A stretch of 64,000 nt of DNA from Bradyrhizobium embrapense (GTDB lineage Bacteria > Pseudomonadota > Alphaproteobacteria > Rhizobiales > Xanthobacteraceae), in NCBI RefSeq assembly GCF_001189235.2, contig NZ_LFIP02000005.1:248001-312000 (forward strand), read 5' to 3'. The notes beneath the pieces are model-generated. The model saw only the letters and a list, made by a program, of their open reading frames with translations. It was not told the DNA's origin and did not search any database. Within the stretch, counting starts at the first letter, position 1, and each line of letters starts with the position of its first letter. Shown one piece after another: positions 17,449 to 26,557 of the stretch. The position numbers were made by a program, and so were the translations under genes.

Positions 17449-19101
17449 ATGGTCGGAAGGCTGATTCAGACTGCCCAATCCGCCTATCACTATCCGCTCA
17501 TCTTCAAGCAGCTTTGGCACACGCCGCGCGTGCAGGCGCCGGATCAGGAGATCGTCTATCGAGATCTCAAGCGCCAGACCTATCGACACACCAGAGAACG
17601 GATCGGCCGCCTCGCCTCGGCGCTCAGCAAGGCCGGCGTAGAGCCTGGCGACACCGTCGGCGTACTCGAATGGGACAGCCATCGCTTCCTCGAAGCCTTC
17701 TTCGCGATCCCGATGATGGGGGCCGTGTTGCAGACAGTGAACGTCCGCCTGTCGCCGGAGCAGATCGCCTACACGATCGATCACGCCGGCGCGTCGACGC
17801 TGCTGGTCAATGAAGAGTTCGTCGGTTTGCTAGAGGGCATCAAGGCGCAGTTGCCCAAGGTCAAGCGGATGATCGTGATCTCGGACAAGCCGTCCCCGCA
17901 GACCGGCAACCTCTCCTTCATCGGCGAGTATGAGGGCCTGCTTGCGGCAGCCTCGCCGGATTACGACTTTCCCGACTTCGACGAGAACACCCAGGCCACC
18001 ACCTTCTACACGACCGGCACCACCGGTCTGCCCAAGGGGGTTTATTACAGCCATCGCCAGCTCGTGCTGCACACCATCGCAGGACTCGCGCTGTTCGGCA
18101 TGGCCGGCTCGCAGGGGCGCTTCTCGCGCGACGACGTCTATATGCCGATCACGCCGATGTTCCACGTTCACGCCTGGGGCTTTCCGTGGTCGGCGACGTT
18201 GGCCGGCACCAAGCAGGTCTATCCCGGCCGCTACGAGCCGGCGATGCTGGTCAAGCTGATCAAGAGCGAAGGCGTCACCTTCACGCACGGCGTGCCCACC
18301 ATCCTGCAGATGCTGCTCAACGCCGCCGCTGCCGCCAAGGTCGATCTCCACGGCCTCAAGATGGTGATCGGCGGCTCGGCGTTGCCGAAGGCGCTGGCCA
18401 AGCAGGCGATGGAGGCCGGCGTCGACATCTTCGCGGGTTACGGCATGTCGGAGACCGGCCCGCTTGCCGCGGTCTCCCACGTCCATTCCAGGGATCTCAG
18501 CGGCGACCCAGACGGCGAAGTCGAATTCCGCACCCGCGCCGGCATGGCCGGCCCGCTGGTCGATCTGCGCATCGTCGATCCCGACATGAAGGACGTGCCG
18601 CATGACGGCAAGTCCGCCGGCGAGATCGTGCTGCGGGCGCCGTGGCTCACCCAGGGCTACTTCAATAACCCCGAAGGGTCGGAGCAGCTCTGGGAGGGCG
18701 GCTATCTGCACACCAGCGACATCGCCGTGGTCAGTCCGGGCGGCTACGTCCACATCACCGACCGGATCAAGGACGTGATCAAGACCGGCGGCGAATGGGT
18801 GTCCTCGCTGCAGATCGAGGATCTGATCTCGCAATGCGCCGGCGTCGCCGAGGCCGCGGTGATCGGCGTCAAGGACGACAAATGGGGCGAGCGGCCGCTC
18901 GCGCTCGTGGTCAAGAAGCCGGCCGGCGTCGAGGGCCTCAGCGATGTCGCCATCAAGGACCATCTCAAGGTGTTCGCCGACAAGGGCGTCATCTCGAAGT
19001 ACGGCATCCCCGGCAGGATCCTGTTCATCGACAGCATTCCCAAGACCAGCGTCGGCAAGATCAACAAGAAGGAGCTGCGCGAGCTGTACGGCAATATGTG
19101 A
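17449..19101 (+). CDS. Long-chain/medium-chain acyl-CoA ligase (AMP-binding)
   Basis: 550 residues from ATG 17449, preceded by GAGGGAGG. It has the ANL-superfamily hallmarks: the P-loop-like motif in FYTTGTTGLPKGVYYSHRQ (about residues 187-205), the motif GYGMSETGP with the acyl-adenylate Tyr/Glu, TSDIAVVSPGGYVHITDR, and the C-terminal catalytic Lys region PKTSVGKINKKELRELYG. It activates fatty acids with ATP and CoA. As first gene of the PHA module it would supply acyl-CoA to be turned into 3-hydroxyacyl-CoA by the next gene. Confidence 0.92.
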   Translation: MVGRLIQTAQSAYHYPLIFKQLWHTPRVQAPDQEIVYRDLKRQTYRHTRERIGRLASALSKAGVEPGDTVGVLEWDSHRFLEAFFAIPMMGAVLQTVNVRLSPEQIAYTIDHAGASTLLVNEEFVGLLEGIKAQLPKVKRMIVISDKPSPQTGNLSFIGEYEGLLAAASPDYDFPDFDENTQATTFYTTGTTGLPKGVYYSHRQLVLHTIAGLALFGMAGSQGRFSRDDVYMPITPMFHVHAWGFPWSATLAGTKQVYPGRYEPAMLVKLIKSEGVTFTHGVPTILQMLLNAAAAAKVDLHGLKMVIGGSALPKALAKQAMEAGVDIFAGYGMSETGPLAAVSHVHSRDLSGDPDGEVEFRTRAGMAGPLVDLRIVDPDMKDVPHDGKSAGEIVLRAPWLTQGYFNNPEGSEQLWEGGYLHTSDIAVVSPGGYVHITDRIKDVIKTGGEWVSSLQIEDLISQCAGVAEAAVIGVKDDKWGERPLALVVKKPAGVEGLSDVAIKDHLKVFADKGVISKYGIPGRILFIDSIPKTSVGKINKKELRELYGNM

Positions 19102-19142
19102 CGCTCCAGTACAGCCAAGAACGGATCGAGGAGGACGACGTC

Positions 19143-19619
19143 ATGAGCAACCTCACTTTGGCCGGGCTCGGCGAACACGTCGGAAAGGAGCTCGGGCTTT
19201 CCGACTGGGTTGCGATCGATCAGCAGCGCATCGATGATTTTGCGGCCTGCACCGGCGACCATCAATGGATCCACGTCGACGTCGAACGCGCCAAACGGGA
19301 GAGCCCGTTCCGCGGTCCGATCGCGCATGGCTATCTGACGCTCGCGATGGTGGCGCCGCTCGCGATGCAGGTCGGCATCATCCCGCGCGATGCCGCGGCC
19401 GGACTGAATTACGGGGTCGACAAGGTGCGCTTCCTGGCGCCGGTGCCAGCGGGCACGCGGGTGCGGCTGCGGGTCGTGCTGTCCGGGATCGAGCCGCGGG
19501 ACGGCGGCCAGGTGATCATGAAAACCCTGAACACGCTGGAGGTCGAAGGCTCCGAAAAGCCGGCGCTGATCGCCGAGACGCTGGCCCTTCTGATTCCGGC
19601 GGAGGGAGCAAAGCAATGA
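19143..19619 (+). CDS. MaoC-like (R)-enoyl-CoA hydratase
   Basis: 158 residues, a single hot-dog domain. The hydratase motif is visible at about residues 36-62 (FAACTGDHQWIHVDVERAKR, then PFRGPIAHGYLTLAMVAPL), with the catalytic Asp-His pair. Enzymes of this type hydrate trans-2-enoyl-CoA from beta-oxidation to (R)-3-hydroxyacyl-CoA, the monomer of PHA synthase. The stop overlaps the PHA synthase start by ATGA, which supports that job. Confidence 0.9.
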   Translation: MSNLTLAGLGEHVGKELGLSDWVAIDQQRIDDFAACTGDHQWIHVDVERAKRESPFRGPIAHGYLTLAMVAPLAMQVGIIPRDAAAGLNYGVDKVRFLAPVPAGTRVRLRVVLSGIEPRDGGQVIMKTLNTLEVEGSEKPALIAETLALLIPAEGAKQ

Positions 19620-21319
19620 GCACGGAAAATCGCGGTCCGGATTCCTCGGCGTCCGACATGTCCGAGGCGGCGTCCAGGAATACGCTGGCGCTCAATCCGC
19701 TCGTCGGCATCCAGGGCCAGGACCTCGTCGAGGGCGCCGGTATCCTGTTCAAAGCCGTCATCAACGAGCCGAAGGTCGCGACCGAGCAGTGGCTGTCCTT
19801 CGTCGGCGAGCTCGGCTCGATCGCCGCCGGCAAGTCCGATCGCGCACCGAAGGCCGGCGACAAGCGGTTTGCCGATCCGACCTGGAAGGAGAGCTCGCTG
19901 CACTCCGGCCTGCTCAAGGCCTATCTGGCGTGGGGCGAGGCGATCAACGGCCTTGTCGACAAGACCAGCCTCAGCGAGATCGACAAGCAGCGCGCGCATC
20001 TGATCACGGATATCCTGATCGACGCCGTCGCGCCGACCAACACGATGCTCACCAACCCGGCGGCCGTCCGCAAGTTCATCGACACCGGCGGGCAGAGCCT
20101 GTGGAGCGGCCTGAAGAACTATATCGGCGATCTGACGCAGAACCGCGGCATGCCGTCGATGGTGGACATGAACGCGTTCAAAGTCGGCGAGAATCTCGCG
20201 ACCACGCCGGGCGCGGTGATCTTCCGCAACGAACTGCTCGAGCTGATCCAGTACAAGCCGACGACGCCGACAGTCAGGAAGCGGCCGCTTCTGATCACGC
20301 CGCCGCAGATCAACAAGTACTACGCGCTCGATCTCTCGCCGGACAAGAGCATGGTCCGCTTCCTGCTCGAGAGCGGTTTCCAGGTCTTTGCCGTCAGCTG
20401 GCGCAACCCCACGGCGGCGCATCGCGATTGGGGGCTCGACACCTATGTCGCCGCGCTCGACGAGGCGGTCGACGCGGCGCGCGAGATTTCCGGCAGCGAA
20501 GACATCTCGATGATGGGATCCTGCTCCGGCGGGATCACCTCGACGGCCTATTTCGCGACGCTCGGCAGCGCAACCGAGAAGAAGATCAAGAACCTGGTGC
20601 TGGCGGTCTGCCTGCTCGATCCCAATTCGGCCGAGGAGAGCACGTTCGGTTGCCTGATGACACCGGAGACCATGCGCGCGGCGAAGGCCACCTCGCAGCT
20701 GCGCGGCATCGTCGACGGCCACGATCTGGCGCGGATGTTCGCCTGGATGCGGCCCAACGACCTGATCTGGAACTACTGGGTCAACAACTATCTGCTCGGC
20801 AACCAGCCGCCGGCCTTCGACATCCTGTACTGGAACGCAGATACGACCCGCCTGCCGGCTGGGCTGCATGGCGACTATCTCGACCTCTACTTCTCGAACC
20901 CGTTCGCCAACGCCGGCAAGCTGACACTGAACGACAAGACCATCGACATGAGCAAGGTCAAGGCCGACAGCTACGTCGTCGCCGGGGTGACCGACCACAT
21001 AACGCCGTGGAAAGGTGTCTACAAGACCGCGCAGATCATGGGCGAGGGCACCACCTTCGTGCTGTCGAACAGCGGGCACCTGCAGAGCCTGCTCAACCCG
21101 CCGAGCAATCCGAAGGCGTCCTTCATGATCGGGCCGATCTCCAAGGACAAGCCTGATGCGTTCATGGCCTCGGCCGAGAAGCGCAAGGGCAGCTGGTGGC
21201 TCGACTGGCGCGACTGGCTGCAGGCGCGCTCGGGCGACGAGGTGGCGGCGCCCGCGACGCTCGGCAGCGCGCGCCATCCATCGCTTGGCGCGGCACCGGG
21301 GACCTACGTCTTTGACTGA
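19616..21319 (+). CDS. phaC: Polyhydroxyalkanoate synthase (PhaC)
   Basis: 567 residues. The N-terminal part (about 30-200) is the PhaC-N region (VATEQWLSFVGELGSIAAGK, DIDAVAPTNTMLTNPAA-type helix). The alpha/beta-hydrolase core holds the lipase-like box GSCSGG with the nucleophilic Cys. The catalytic Asp is in VVAGVTDHITPWKGVY and the catalytic His in LSNSGHLQSLLNPPSNP. It polymerises (R)-3-hydroxyacyl-CoA into PHA on granule surfaces. The size fits class I or II synthases. The context, with acyl-CoA ligase and MaoC hydratase, suggests monomers from fatty acids rather than from acetoacetyl-CoA (inference). Confidence 0.93.
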   Translation: MSTENRGPDSSASDMSEAASRNTLALNPLVGIQGQDLVEGAGILFKAVINEPKVATEQWLSFVGELGSIAAGKSDRAPKAGDKRFADPTWKESSLHSGLLKAYLAWGEAINGLVDKTSLSEIDKQRAHLITDILIDAVAPTNTMLTNPAAVRKFIDTGGQSLWSGLKNYIGDLTQNRGMPSMVDMNAFKVGENLATTPGAVIFRNELLELIQYKPTTPTVRKRPLLITPPQINKYYALDLSPDKSMVRFLLESGFQVFAVSWRNPTAAHRDWGLDTYVAALDEAVDAAREISGSEDISMMGSCSGGITSTAYFATLGSATEKKIKNLVLAVCLLDPNSAEESTFGCLMTPETMRAAKATSQLRGIVDGHDLARMFAWMRPNDLIWNYWVNNYLLGNQPPAFDILYWNADTTRLPAGLHGDYLDLYFSNPFANAGKLTLNDKTIDMSKVKADSYVVAGVTDHITPWKGVYKTAQIMGEGTTFVLSNSGHLQSLLNPPSNPKASFMIGPISKDKPDAFMASAEKRKGSWWLDWRDWLQARSGDEVAAPATLGSARHPSLGAAPGTYVFD

Positions 21320-21356
21320 CGATCTCACCAGCACTGGCGAGGCCGCGCAGCGCGGC

Positions 21357-22247
21357 ATGATCGAGACGCGGCAGATCACGATCGACGGCCAGTTGCTTCA
21401 GGTCGCGATCAGGCACGGCGGCGGCAGCGGGCCGCCGCTATTGCTGTTCAACGGCATCGGCGCCAATTGGGAGCTGGCGCGGCCGTTCCTCGACGCGCTC
21501 ACCTCGACCACCGCCATCATCTTCGACGTGCCCGGCGTTGGCGGATCGCCACGGCCGGCGTGGCCTTATCGTCCGTCGACCCTGGCGCGGCTTGCCGCCG
21601 GGCTCGTTGCGGAGCTGGGCTACACGGAGGTCGACGTCGCCGGCGTGTCCTGGGGCGGCGGCATCGCGCAGCAATTCGCGCATCAGTTTCCAACGCGCTG
21701 CCGCCGCCTGGTGCTGGCCGCGACCGCGCCCGGTTTTACCATGGTGCCGGCAAGTCCGGCGGTGCTGTGGAAGATGGCGACGCCGCGCCGCTACGCCGAC
21801 AAGGGCTACATGGAAAGCATCGCCGCCGACGTCTATGGCGGGGCGTTTCGTGACGATCCGTCATTGATCGGCCGGCATGCGGCCGCGATGCACGGCGCGC
21901 GCAGCATGGGTTACTTCTATCAGCTGCTTGCGATGACCGGCTGGACCAGCCTGCCCTGGCTCTGGTCGTTGCCGCAGCCGACGCTGATTCTGATGGGCCG
22001 CGACGATCCGCTCGTCCCTCCGGTCAACGGTCAGATCATGGCGAGCCTGATCCCGAATGCCGAGCTGCGCCTGATCGACGACGGGCACCTGTTCATGGTG
22101 ACGCGGCCAACGGAAACCGCCGGCCTGATCGAAGCGTTTCTAGCCGACGAGAGCCGTCAGGTCGCATCGTCATCTCTGCTCGCGCGAACGACGAGCTATT
22201 TCAGGGATCTCGTTCCTACGTCCGGAGGCGGACGGCAGAAGCCTTAG
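21357..22247 (+). CDS. Alpha/beta hydrolase, probable intracellular PHA depolymerase
   Basis: 296 residues from ATG 21357; the frame also opens at TTG 21312, overlapping the phaC stop. Features are an oxyanion region (PPLLLFNGIGANWELARPFL), the nucleophile elbow GVSWGG (Ser), Asp in LILMGRDDPLVPP and His in LIDDGHLFMV. This pattern, with its place between phaC and a phasin gene, matches PhaZ-type depolymerases of medium-chain PHA clusters. A general esterase role cannot be excluded from sequence alone. Confidence 0.82.
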   Translation: MIETRQITIDGQLLQVAIRHGGGSGPPLLLFNGIGANWELARPFLDALTSTTAIIFDVPGVGGSPRPAWPYRPSTLARLAAGLVAELGYTEVDVAGVSWGGGIAQQFAHQFPTRCRRLVLAATAPGFTMVPASPAVLWKMATPRRYADKGYMESIAADVYGGAFRDDPSLIGRHAAAMHGARSMGYFYQLLAMTGWTSLPWLWSLPQPTLILMGRDDPLVPPVNGQIMASLIPNAELRLIDDGHLFMVTRPTETAGLIEAFLADESRQVASSSLLARTTSYFRDLVPTSGGGRQKP

Positions 22248-22270
22248 ACACAGCAACCAGGGAGGATATC

Positions 22271-22699
22271 GTGACCGACAACACCTCTTACATCGACATG
22301 CTCAGGAAGTTCGGCAGTGACCTCGGCTTGCCGAAACTGAACGTGGACGAATTGTTGCAGGCGCAGAAGAAGAACCTCGAGGCGCTCGGCCAGAGCGCGA
22401 AGGTTGCGGCCCAGGGCGCGCAATCGGTGGCGCAGAAGCAGCGCGAGGTGATCGAGGCGGGCTTGCGCGAGGCCGCGACCTTGGCGCGCGAGTACAAGCC
22501 GCTCGGCAAGATTCATGAGAACCTCGCTCTGCAAACCGAATTCGCGCGCAAGGTGTTCGATATCGCGGTCAAGGGCGCGCAGGACAGCGCGTCGACGGCG
22601 CGGCAGTCGACCACGGAAGCGGTGAAGATCATCCAGGACCGGATGAAGGAGAATTTCGAGGAGTTCCGCGCCAGCGTCCGCCCGAACAAGCCGACCTGA
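22271..22699 (+). CDS. Phasin-family granule protein
   Basis: 142 residues from GTG 22271, with AGGGAGG upstream. It is almost all helical and amphipathic (DELLQAQKKNLEALGQSAKV, QSVAQKQREVIEAGLREAAT, TTEAVKIIQDRMKENFEEF), the usual composition of phasins that coat PHA granules. It follows the depolymerase-like gene by 23 bases, so it is the structural part of the PHA operon. Confidence 0.9.
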   Translation: MTDNTSYIDMLRKFGSDLGLPKLNVDELLQAQKKNLEALGQSAKVAAQGAQSVAQKQREVIEAGLREAATLAREYKPLGKIHENLALQTEFARKVFDIAVKGAQDSASTARQSTTEAVKIIQDRMKENFEEFRASVRPNKPT

Positions 22700-22788
22700 C
22701 CTCACGATGAGACGAATCCCGGCAGGCGCGGGTCCTGCCGGGAAAGCGCGATAGGGGCGAAGCATCGCCATGTATCAGGGAGGACACC

Positions 22789-23901
22789 ATGGCCAACGCA
22801 CACGCGACACGGCCGGCCAGGCCGGATTGAGCGCCGCCGCCGATCAACGGCGACTTCTACGGGATTGCCAGCGTCCTCGACGACAAGGAGCGCGCGCTGC
22901 TGCGGCGCGTGCGCGAGTTCACGGAGGGCGTCGTCGCGCCTGTGATCGAGGAATTTTGGAGTCGCGACGAATTTCCGTTCGCGATCATCCCTAAGATGGC
23001 CGAGATCGGCATCGGCGGTGTCGGCTACCAGGGTTATGGCGCGGCGGGCGGCAGCTGGCTCTTGAACGGCTTCGTCGCGATGGAGCTGGCGCGGGTCGAT
23101 TGCTCGGTCGCGACTTTCTGGGGCGTACACACCGGGCTCTCGGCGGGCTCGATCTATCTTTGCGGCGACGAAGCGCAGAAGCAGCGTTGGCTGCCGGCGA
23201 TGATGCGCTTCGAGAAGATCGGCTCGTTCGGTCTCACCGAACCGCTGGTCGGCTCGGCGACATCGGGCGGCATGCTGACCACCTGCCGGCGCGAGGGCGA
23301 TGTCTGGATCCTCAACGGCCAGAAGAAGTGGATCGGCAATGCCACCTTCGCCGACATCAACGTGATCTGGGCGCGCGAGGAGGGCTCCAACCAGGTCAAG
23401 GGCTTTGTCGTGGCCAAGGACAATCCCGGCTTCGCGGTCGAGAAGATCAAGACCAAGGTGCTGCGCACGACCCGCACGGGGGTGGCATGGTTCGCCGTAG
23501 GCTGCGCGATGGGCGCCTATGAGCACGCGTTACGCTATGCGACCGAGCGGCAGCAGTTCGGCAGGCCGATCGGCGGCTTCCAGCTGGTGCAGGATCTCTT
23601 GGTCCGCATGCTCGGCAACGTCACCGCGACGCAGGCGATGATGCTGCGGCTCGGACAGATGCAGGACGAAGGCGTGATGCTGGACGAGCACGCCTCGCTG
23701 GCCAAGGCGTTCTGCACCGTCAAGTGCCGCGAGACGGTCGGCTATGCGCGCGAGCTGCTCGGCGGCAACGGCATCCTGCTCGAGAACCATATCGGCCGCT
23801 TCGTCGCCGACGCCGAGGCGATCGACTCCTACGAGGGCACCCGCGAGATGAACACCCTGATCGTCGGCAAGTCGATCACGGGATTGAGCGCCTTCGTCTG
23901 A
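22789..23901 (+). pseudogene. Acyl-CoA dehydrogenase, broken by a nonsense codon and an internal deletion
   Basis: A normal start (AGGGAGGACACC then ATG 22789) is followed after 13 codons by TGA at 22828-22830. The same frame then continues without a stop to 23901 as a clear acyl-CoA dehydrogenase (glutaryl-CoA dehydrogenase-like): INGDFYGIASVLDDKERALL, GSFGLTEP, WIGNATFADINVIWAR, TTRTGVAWFAVGCAMGAYEH, RQQFGRPIGGFQLVQDLL. Catalytic Glu is in SYEGTREMNTL. Between VEKIKTK and VLRTTRTGVAW about 40 residues expected in the family (end of the beta domain, start of the last helical domain) are missing in frame. Re-initiation at GTG 22909 would still give a protein lacking both parts. It lies downstream of the PHA operon. 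Confidence 0.8.
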
Positions 23902-23920
23902 GGCGTTGCGGGCCGTCCAC

Positions 23921-25156
23921 TCATTCGGCCGGCGGCATGCTGCCGTGTTCGGCCGGGGTATGCGTCCGCGACAGCATGCCCAGGGCGACGATCGCGGCGG
24001 CAAAGCCGGCGGCGGCGCCGACGCCGAGTGCCCAGCGCGGGCCGAGGTGATCGGCGACCCAGCCAACGATCGGTGCGCCGATCGGCGTGCCGCCCAGCGC
24101 CACACCAAGCCGTAGCGCCATCACGCGTCCGCGCATTGCAGGCTCGGTCGACAGCTGCATCAGCGCGTTCGAGGTGTTGGTGACGGTCAGCGCGGCGACG
24201 CCGATCACGACCAGCGCGGCGGCGAACAGCCAATAGTTCGGCGCCAGGGCGGCCAGCGTGCAGCCCAATCCGAAGGTCGCCGATCCTAGCATCAGCGAAG
24301 AGAATCGCGGCTGGTCGCGGCTCGCGGCGAGCAGCGCGCCCGACATCGTGCCGAGCGCCATCACCGACGACAGCAGGCCGAAGCCGCGTGCATCGGTGCG
24401 GAACACGCCGACCGCCATGGTGGAGATGAAGATCGGAAAGTTCAGTCCGAAGGTGCCGATCAGGAACAGCATGATCAAGGTCGCTCGGAGATCGGGGCGG
24501 GACCAGACATAATGGAAACCCTGCATGACGCTGCCCTTGGCGGGATGGGCCCGCGCGTTCGGGCGCAGCTCGGAGGTGCGCAGCAGGGTCAGCGAGGTCA
24601 GCACCGCGAGGAACGAAGCGCCGTTGAACAGGAACGCCCAGCCGGTGCCGACGGAGGCGATGATCAGGCCGGCGACGGCGGGGCCGATCATGCGCGCGGC
24701 ATTGAACGAGGTCGAGTTGAGCGCAATCGCATTCGACAGGTTGGTGTCGCTCACCAGCTCGGCCACGAAGGTCTGGCGCACCGGCGCATCGAGTGCTGCC
24801 GCGCAGCCGAACAGGAATGCGAATACATAGACGTGCCAGAGCTGCACCAGTCCGGTGACGGTGAGAATTCCGAGGACCAGCGCGAGCGCGCCCATCGTCG
24901 CCTGGGTCGCCATCAGCAGCTTGCGCTGGTTGAAATGATCCGCGGCGAAGCCGCTCCACGGCATCAGCAGCAGCTGCGGGCCGAATTGAAGCGCCATCAC
25001 GATGCCGACCGCGGATGCGCTATGCTGCGTCAGTTGGGTGAGGACGAGCCAGTCCTGGGCGGCGCGCTGCATCCAGGTGCCGATGTTGGACACCAGCGCG
25101 CCGGCCGCCCAGACCCGGTAGTTGAAGCTTACGAGCGATCGAAAGACGCGTCTCAT
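23921..25156 (-). CDS. MFS transporter (EntS-like, MFS_3 type)
   Basis: 411 residues with about 12 membrane helices. The N-terminal part shows NYRVWAAGALVSNIGTWMQR and AQDWLVLTQLTQHSASAVG. The loop after helix 2 (FAADHFNQRKLLMATQ) is the MFS signature. The middle contains TSFNAARMIGPAVAGLIIAS. This type exports small molecules such as siderophores or drugs. It is the last gene of a MarR-led minus-strand operon and overlaps the upstream gene by four bases. Confidence 0.88.
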   Translation of the reverse strand: MRRVFRSLVSFNYRVWAAGALVSNIGTWMQRAAQDWLVLTQLTQHSASAVGIVMALQFGPQLLLMPWSGFAADHFNQRKLLMATQATMGALALVLGILTVTGLVQLWHVYVFAFLFGCAAALDAPVRQTFVAELVSDTNLSNAIALNSTSFNAARMIGPAVAGLIIASVGTGWAFLFNGASFLAVLTSLTLLRTSELRPNARAHPAKGSVMQGFHYVWSRPDLRATLIMLFLIGTFGLNFPIFISTMAVGVFRTDARGFGLLSSVMALGTMSGALLAASRDQPRFSSLMLGSATFGLGCTLAALAPNYWLFAAALVVIGVAALTVTNTSNALMQLSTEPAMRGRVMALRLGVALGGTPIGAPIVGWVADHLGPRWALGVGAAAGFAAAIVALGMLSRTHTPAEHGSMPPAE

Positions 25157-25482
25157 GTTCCCTGTGGTTCGTTCCCGCCGTGAAACCGTCCGAACCGCCG
25201 CGCCAGGAACAGGCCGATCGAGAGGCCGCCGAGACCGAGTGCTGCGACGTCGCTGGTGGTTCTCAAGCCGAAGTCGCCGACGCGGCAGATCAGGAGATAT
25301 CCGACCGCGAGATTGAAGAAGCCCCACACGATGTTGACGGTCGATGACGACAGGCCCTCGCCAGGCGGTTTTGCGAACGGGCTCTGGAACGGCTCACCCA
25401 TCATGCCGGCGACGACGTGCGGGATCGCGTTGGTGAGGAAGGCGCCACCGAAGAAATAGGCGACGAGGTCAAGCCAGTTCAT
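25153..25482 (-). CDS. Small membrane protein of unknown function
   Basis: 109 residues from ATG 25482 with about three membrane helices (LVAYFFGGAFLTNAIPHVVA, STVNIVWGFFNLAVGYLLI, VAALGLGGLSIGLFLARRF). It overlaps the isochorismatase-like gene upstream (14 bases) and the MFS gene downstream (4 bases), so all three are translated together. No family is recognised. Confidence 0.75.
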   Translation of the reverse strand: MNWLDLVAYFFGGAFLTNAIPHVVAGMMGEPFQSPFAKPPGEGLSSSTVNIVWGFFNLAVGYLLICRVGDFGLRTTSDVAALGLGGLSIGLFLARRFGRFHGGNEPQGT

Positions 25483-26044
25483 GCGCGTTGGTCCTTTCAA
25501 GCAGATCGATGATGGCCTGCGTCGAGCCGGTTTCGCCGAGTCGCGGAAACACCTGTTCGATACTGTAGGCATGTGCGTTGGGCCGCGCATCGGTCATCGC
25601 GTCGGTCGCGAGCGTGACGTTGAAGCCGGCCTCATAGGCCTGCCGCGCCGTCGACTCGACGCCCGTCCCGGTCGCTACGCCGGCGACGACGACCTGCGTG
25701 ACGCTGCGGGCGCGCAGCTGCTTCTCGAGATCCGTGCTGGCGAACGCGCCCCATGTCCGCTTGGTCACGACGATGTCGCCCGGCCGCCGATCGAGCTCCG
25801 GAATCAGCTCGGTCCAGCCATCCGGAAATGGTCCGCTGTGGCGCGGCCGCTCGGTTCGTCCCGGTGCCGTGCCGTCGACATTGACCAGCACGATCGGCAG
25901 TCCACGCCGTCGAAACGCATTGATGAGGGCGCAGGCGCGCGCCACGACGTCTTCGAACGGGTGCACGAAGGGCGCGCCGACGAGCCCTGATTGTAGGTCG
26001 ACGACAATGAGGGCGGTGATCGGATCGAGCGTCGTCAGAGCCAT
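25469..26044 (-). CDS. Isochorismatase-like hydrolase lacking the usual catalytic Cys
   Basis: 191 residues with the isochorismatase fold: TALIVVDLQSGLVGAPFVHP (Asp), GDIVVTKRTWGAFASTDLEK (Lys), and VVVAGVATGTGVESTARQAY. In nicotinamidase-type members the last motif reads C-V-x-x-T-A; here a Gly stands in place of the Cys (GVESTA). Asp and Lys are kept. A variant chemistry or a non-catalytic role is possible. The gene lies between marR and transporter genes, which suggests a part in handling a small molecule sensed by MarR. Confidence 0.82.
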   Translation of the reverse strand: MALTTLDPITALIVVDLQSGLVGAPFVHPFEDVVARACALINAFRRRGLPIVLVNVDGTAPGRTERPRHSGPFPDGWTELIPELDRRPGDIVVTKRTWGAFASTDLEKQLRARSVTQVVVAGVATGTGVESTARQAYEAGFNVTLATDAMTDARPNAHAYSIEQVFPRLGETGSTQAIIDLLERTNAHELA

Positions 26045-26084
26045 GATCGTTTCCCTTCTCGCGATTGGCGCGGCGCGGCCGGCA

Positions 26085-26537
26085 TCAATCTGCGATCAGC
26101 CGTTTCAGCAGGCCGACGGCGGCGGCGAGTTCATCCTGCTCTCGCGCCGACAGCCGCGCAGCAATGGTGCGCGACAGCCAGTCCTGCCGCGCGGCACGGC
26201 CGTTGCGCAGCCGCTCGCGGCAGCTATCGGTAAGCGACATGATGGTCTGGCGGCCGTCGTCCGGATCGGGCGCGCCGCGGACCAGCCCCGCGGCCTCGAG
26301 CGCCGCTATCGCCGAGCTCATCGATTGCGGCCGCATGCCTTCCGAGCGCGCCAGGCTCGACACGGTCGCGGGGCCGTCCTTTTCGAGGCGCAGCAGCACC
26401 GCGACCTGGGACGGCGGAAGATCCTCGCGCTGACCCTGCTCGCGCAGCCGTCGCTTCAGCGTTCCGATCAACAGGCGAAGGTCTTCGGCGAGCGCGGATG
26501 TACGCGCCGAGCCGGTGCGGGCCACTGCATTGTTCAT
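26085..26537 (-). CDS. MarR-family transcriptional regulator
   Basis: 150 residues. A winged helix-turn-helix lies in the middle (LPPSQVAVLLRLEKDGPATV, then SSLARSEGMRPQSMSSAIAA and the wing LVRGAPDPDDGRQTIMSLTD). Flanking helices form the dimer interface. It heads the operon with the isochorismatase-like, membrane and MFS genes and is likely their repressor. A short palindrome lies just upstream of its start. Confidence 0.9.
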   Translation of the reverse strand: MNNAVARTGSARTSALAEDLRLLIGTLKRRLREQGQREDLPPSQVAVLLRLEKDGPATVSSLARSEGMRPQSMSSAIAALEAAGLVRGAPDPDDGRQTIMSLTDSCRERLRNGRAARQDWLSRTIAARLSAREQDELAAAVGLLKRLIAD

Positions 26538-26557
26538 GTTGGTGAGAATGACATATG

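Noticed and set aside
19409..21379. A 656-codon minus-strand frame opposite the PHA synthase gene
   Set aside because: Antisense shadow; composition is Arg/Asp/Val-biased and the plus strand carries all catalytic motifs of PhaC.
22909..23901. Reading the acyl-CoA dehydrogenase as an intact 330-residue gene starting at GTG 22909
   Set aside because: The strong ribosome site and start are at 22789 in the same frame, the upstream part after the TGA encodes expected family sequence, and about 40 internal residues are missing. A pseudogene (or sequencing error) fits better.
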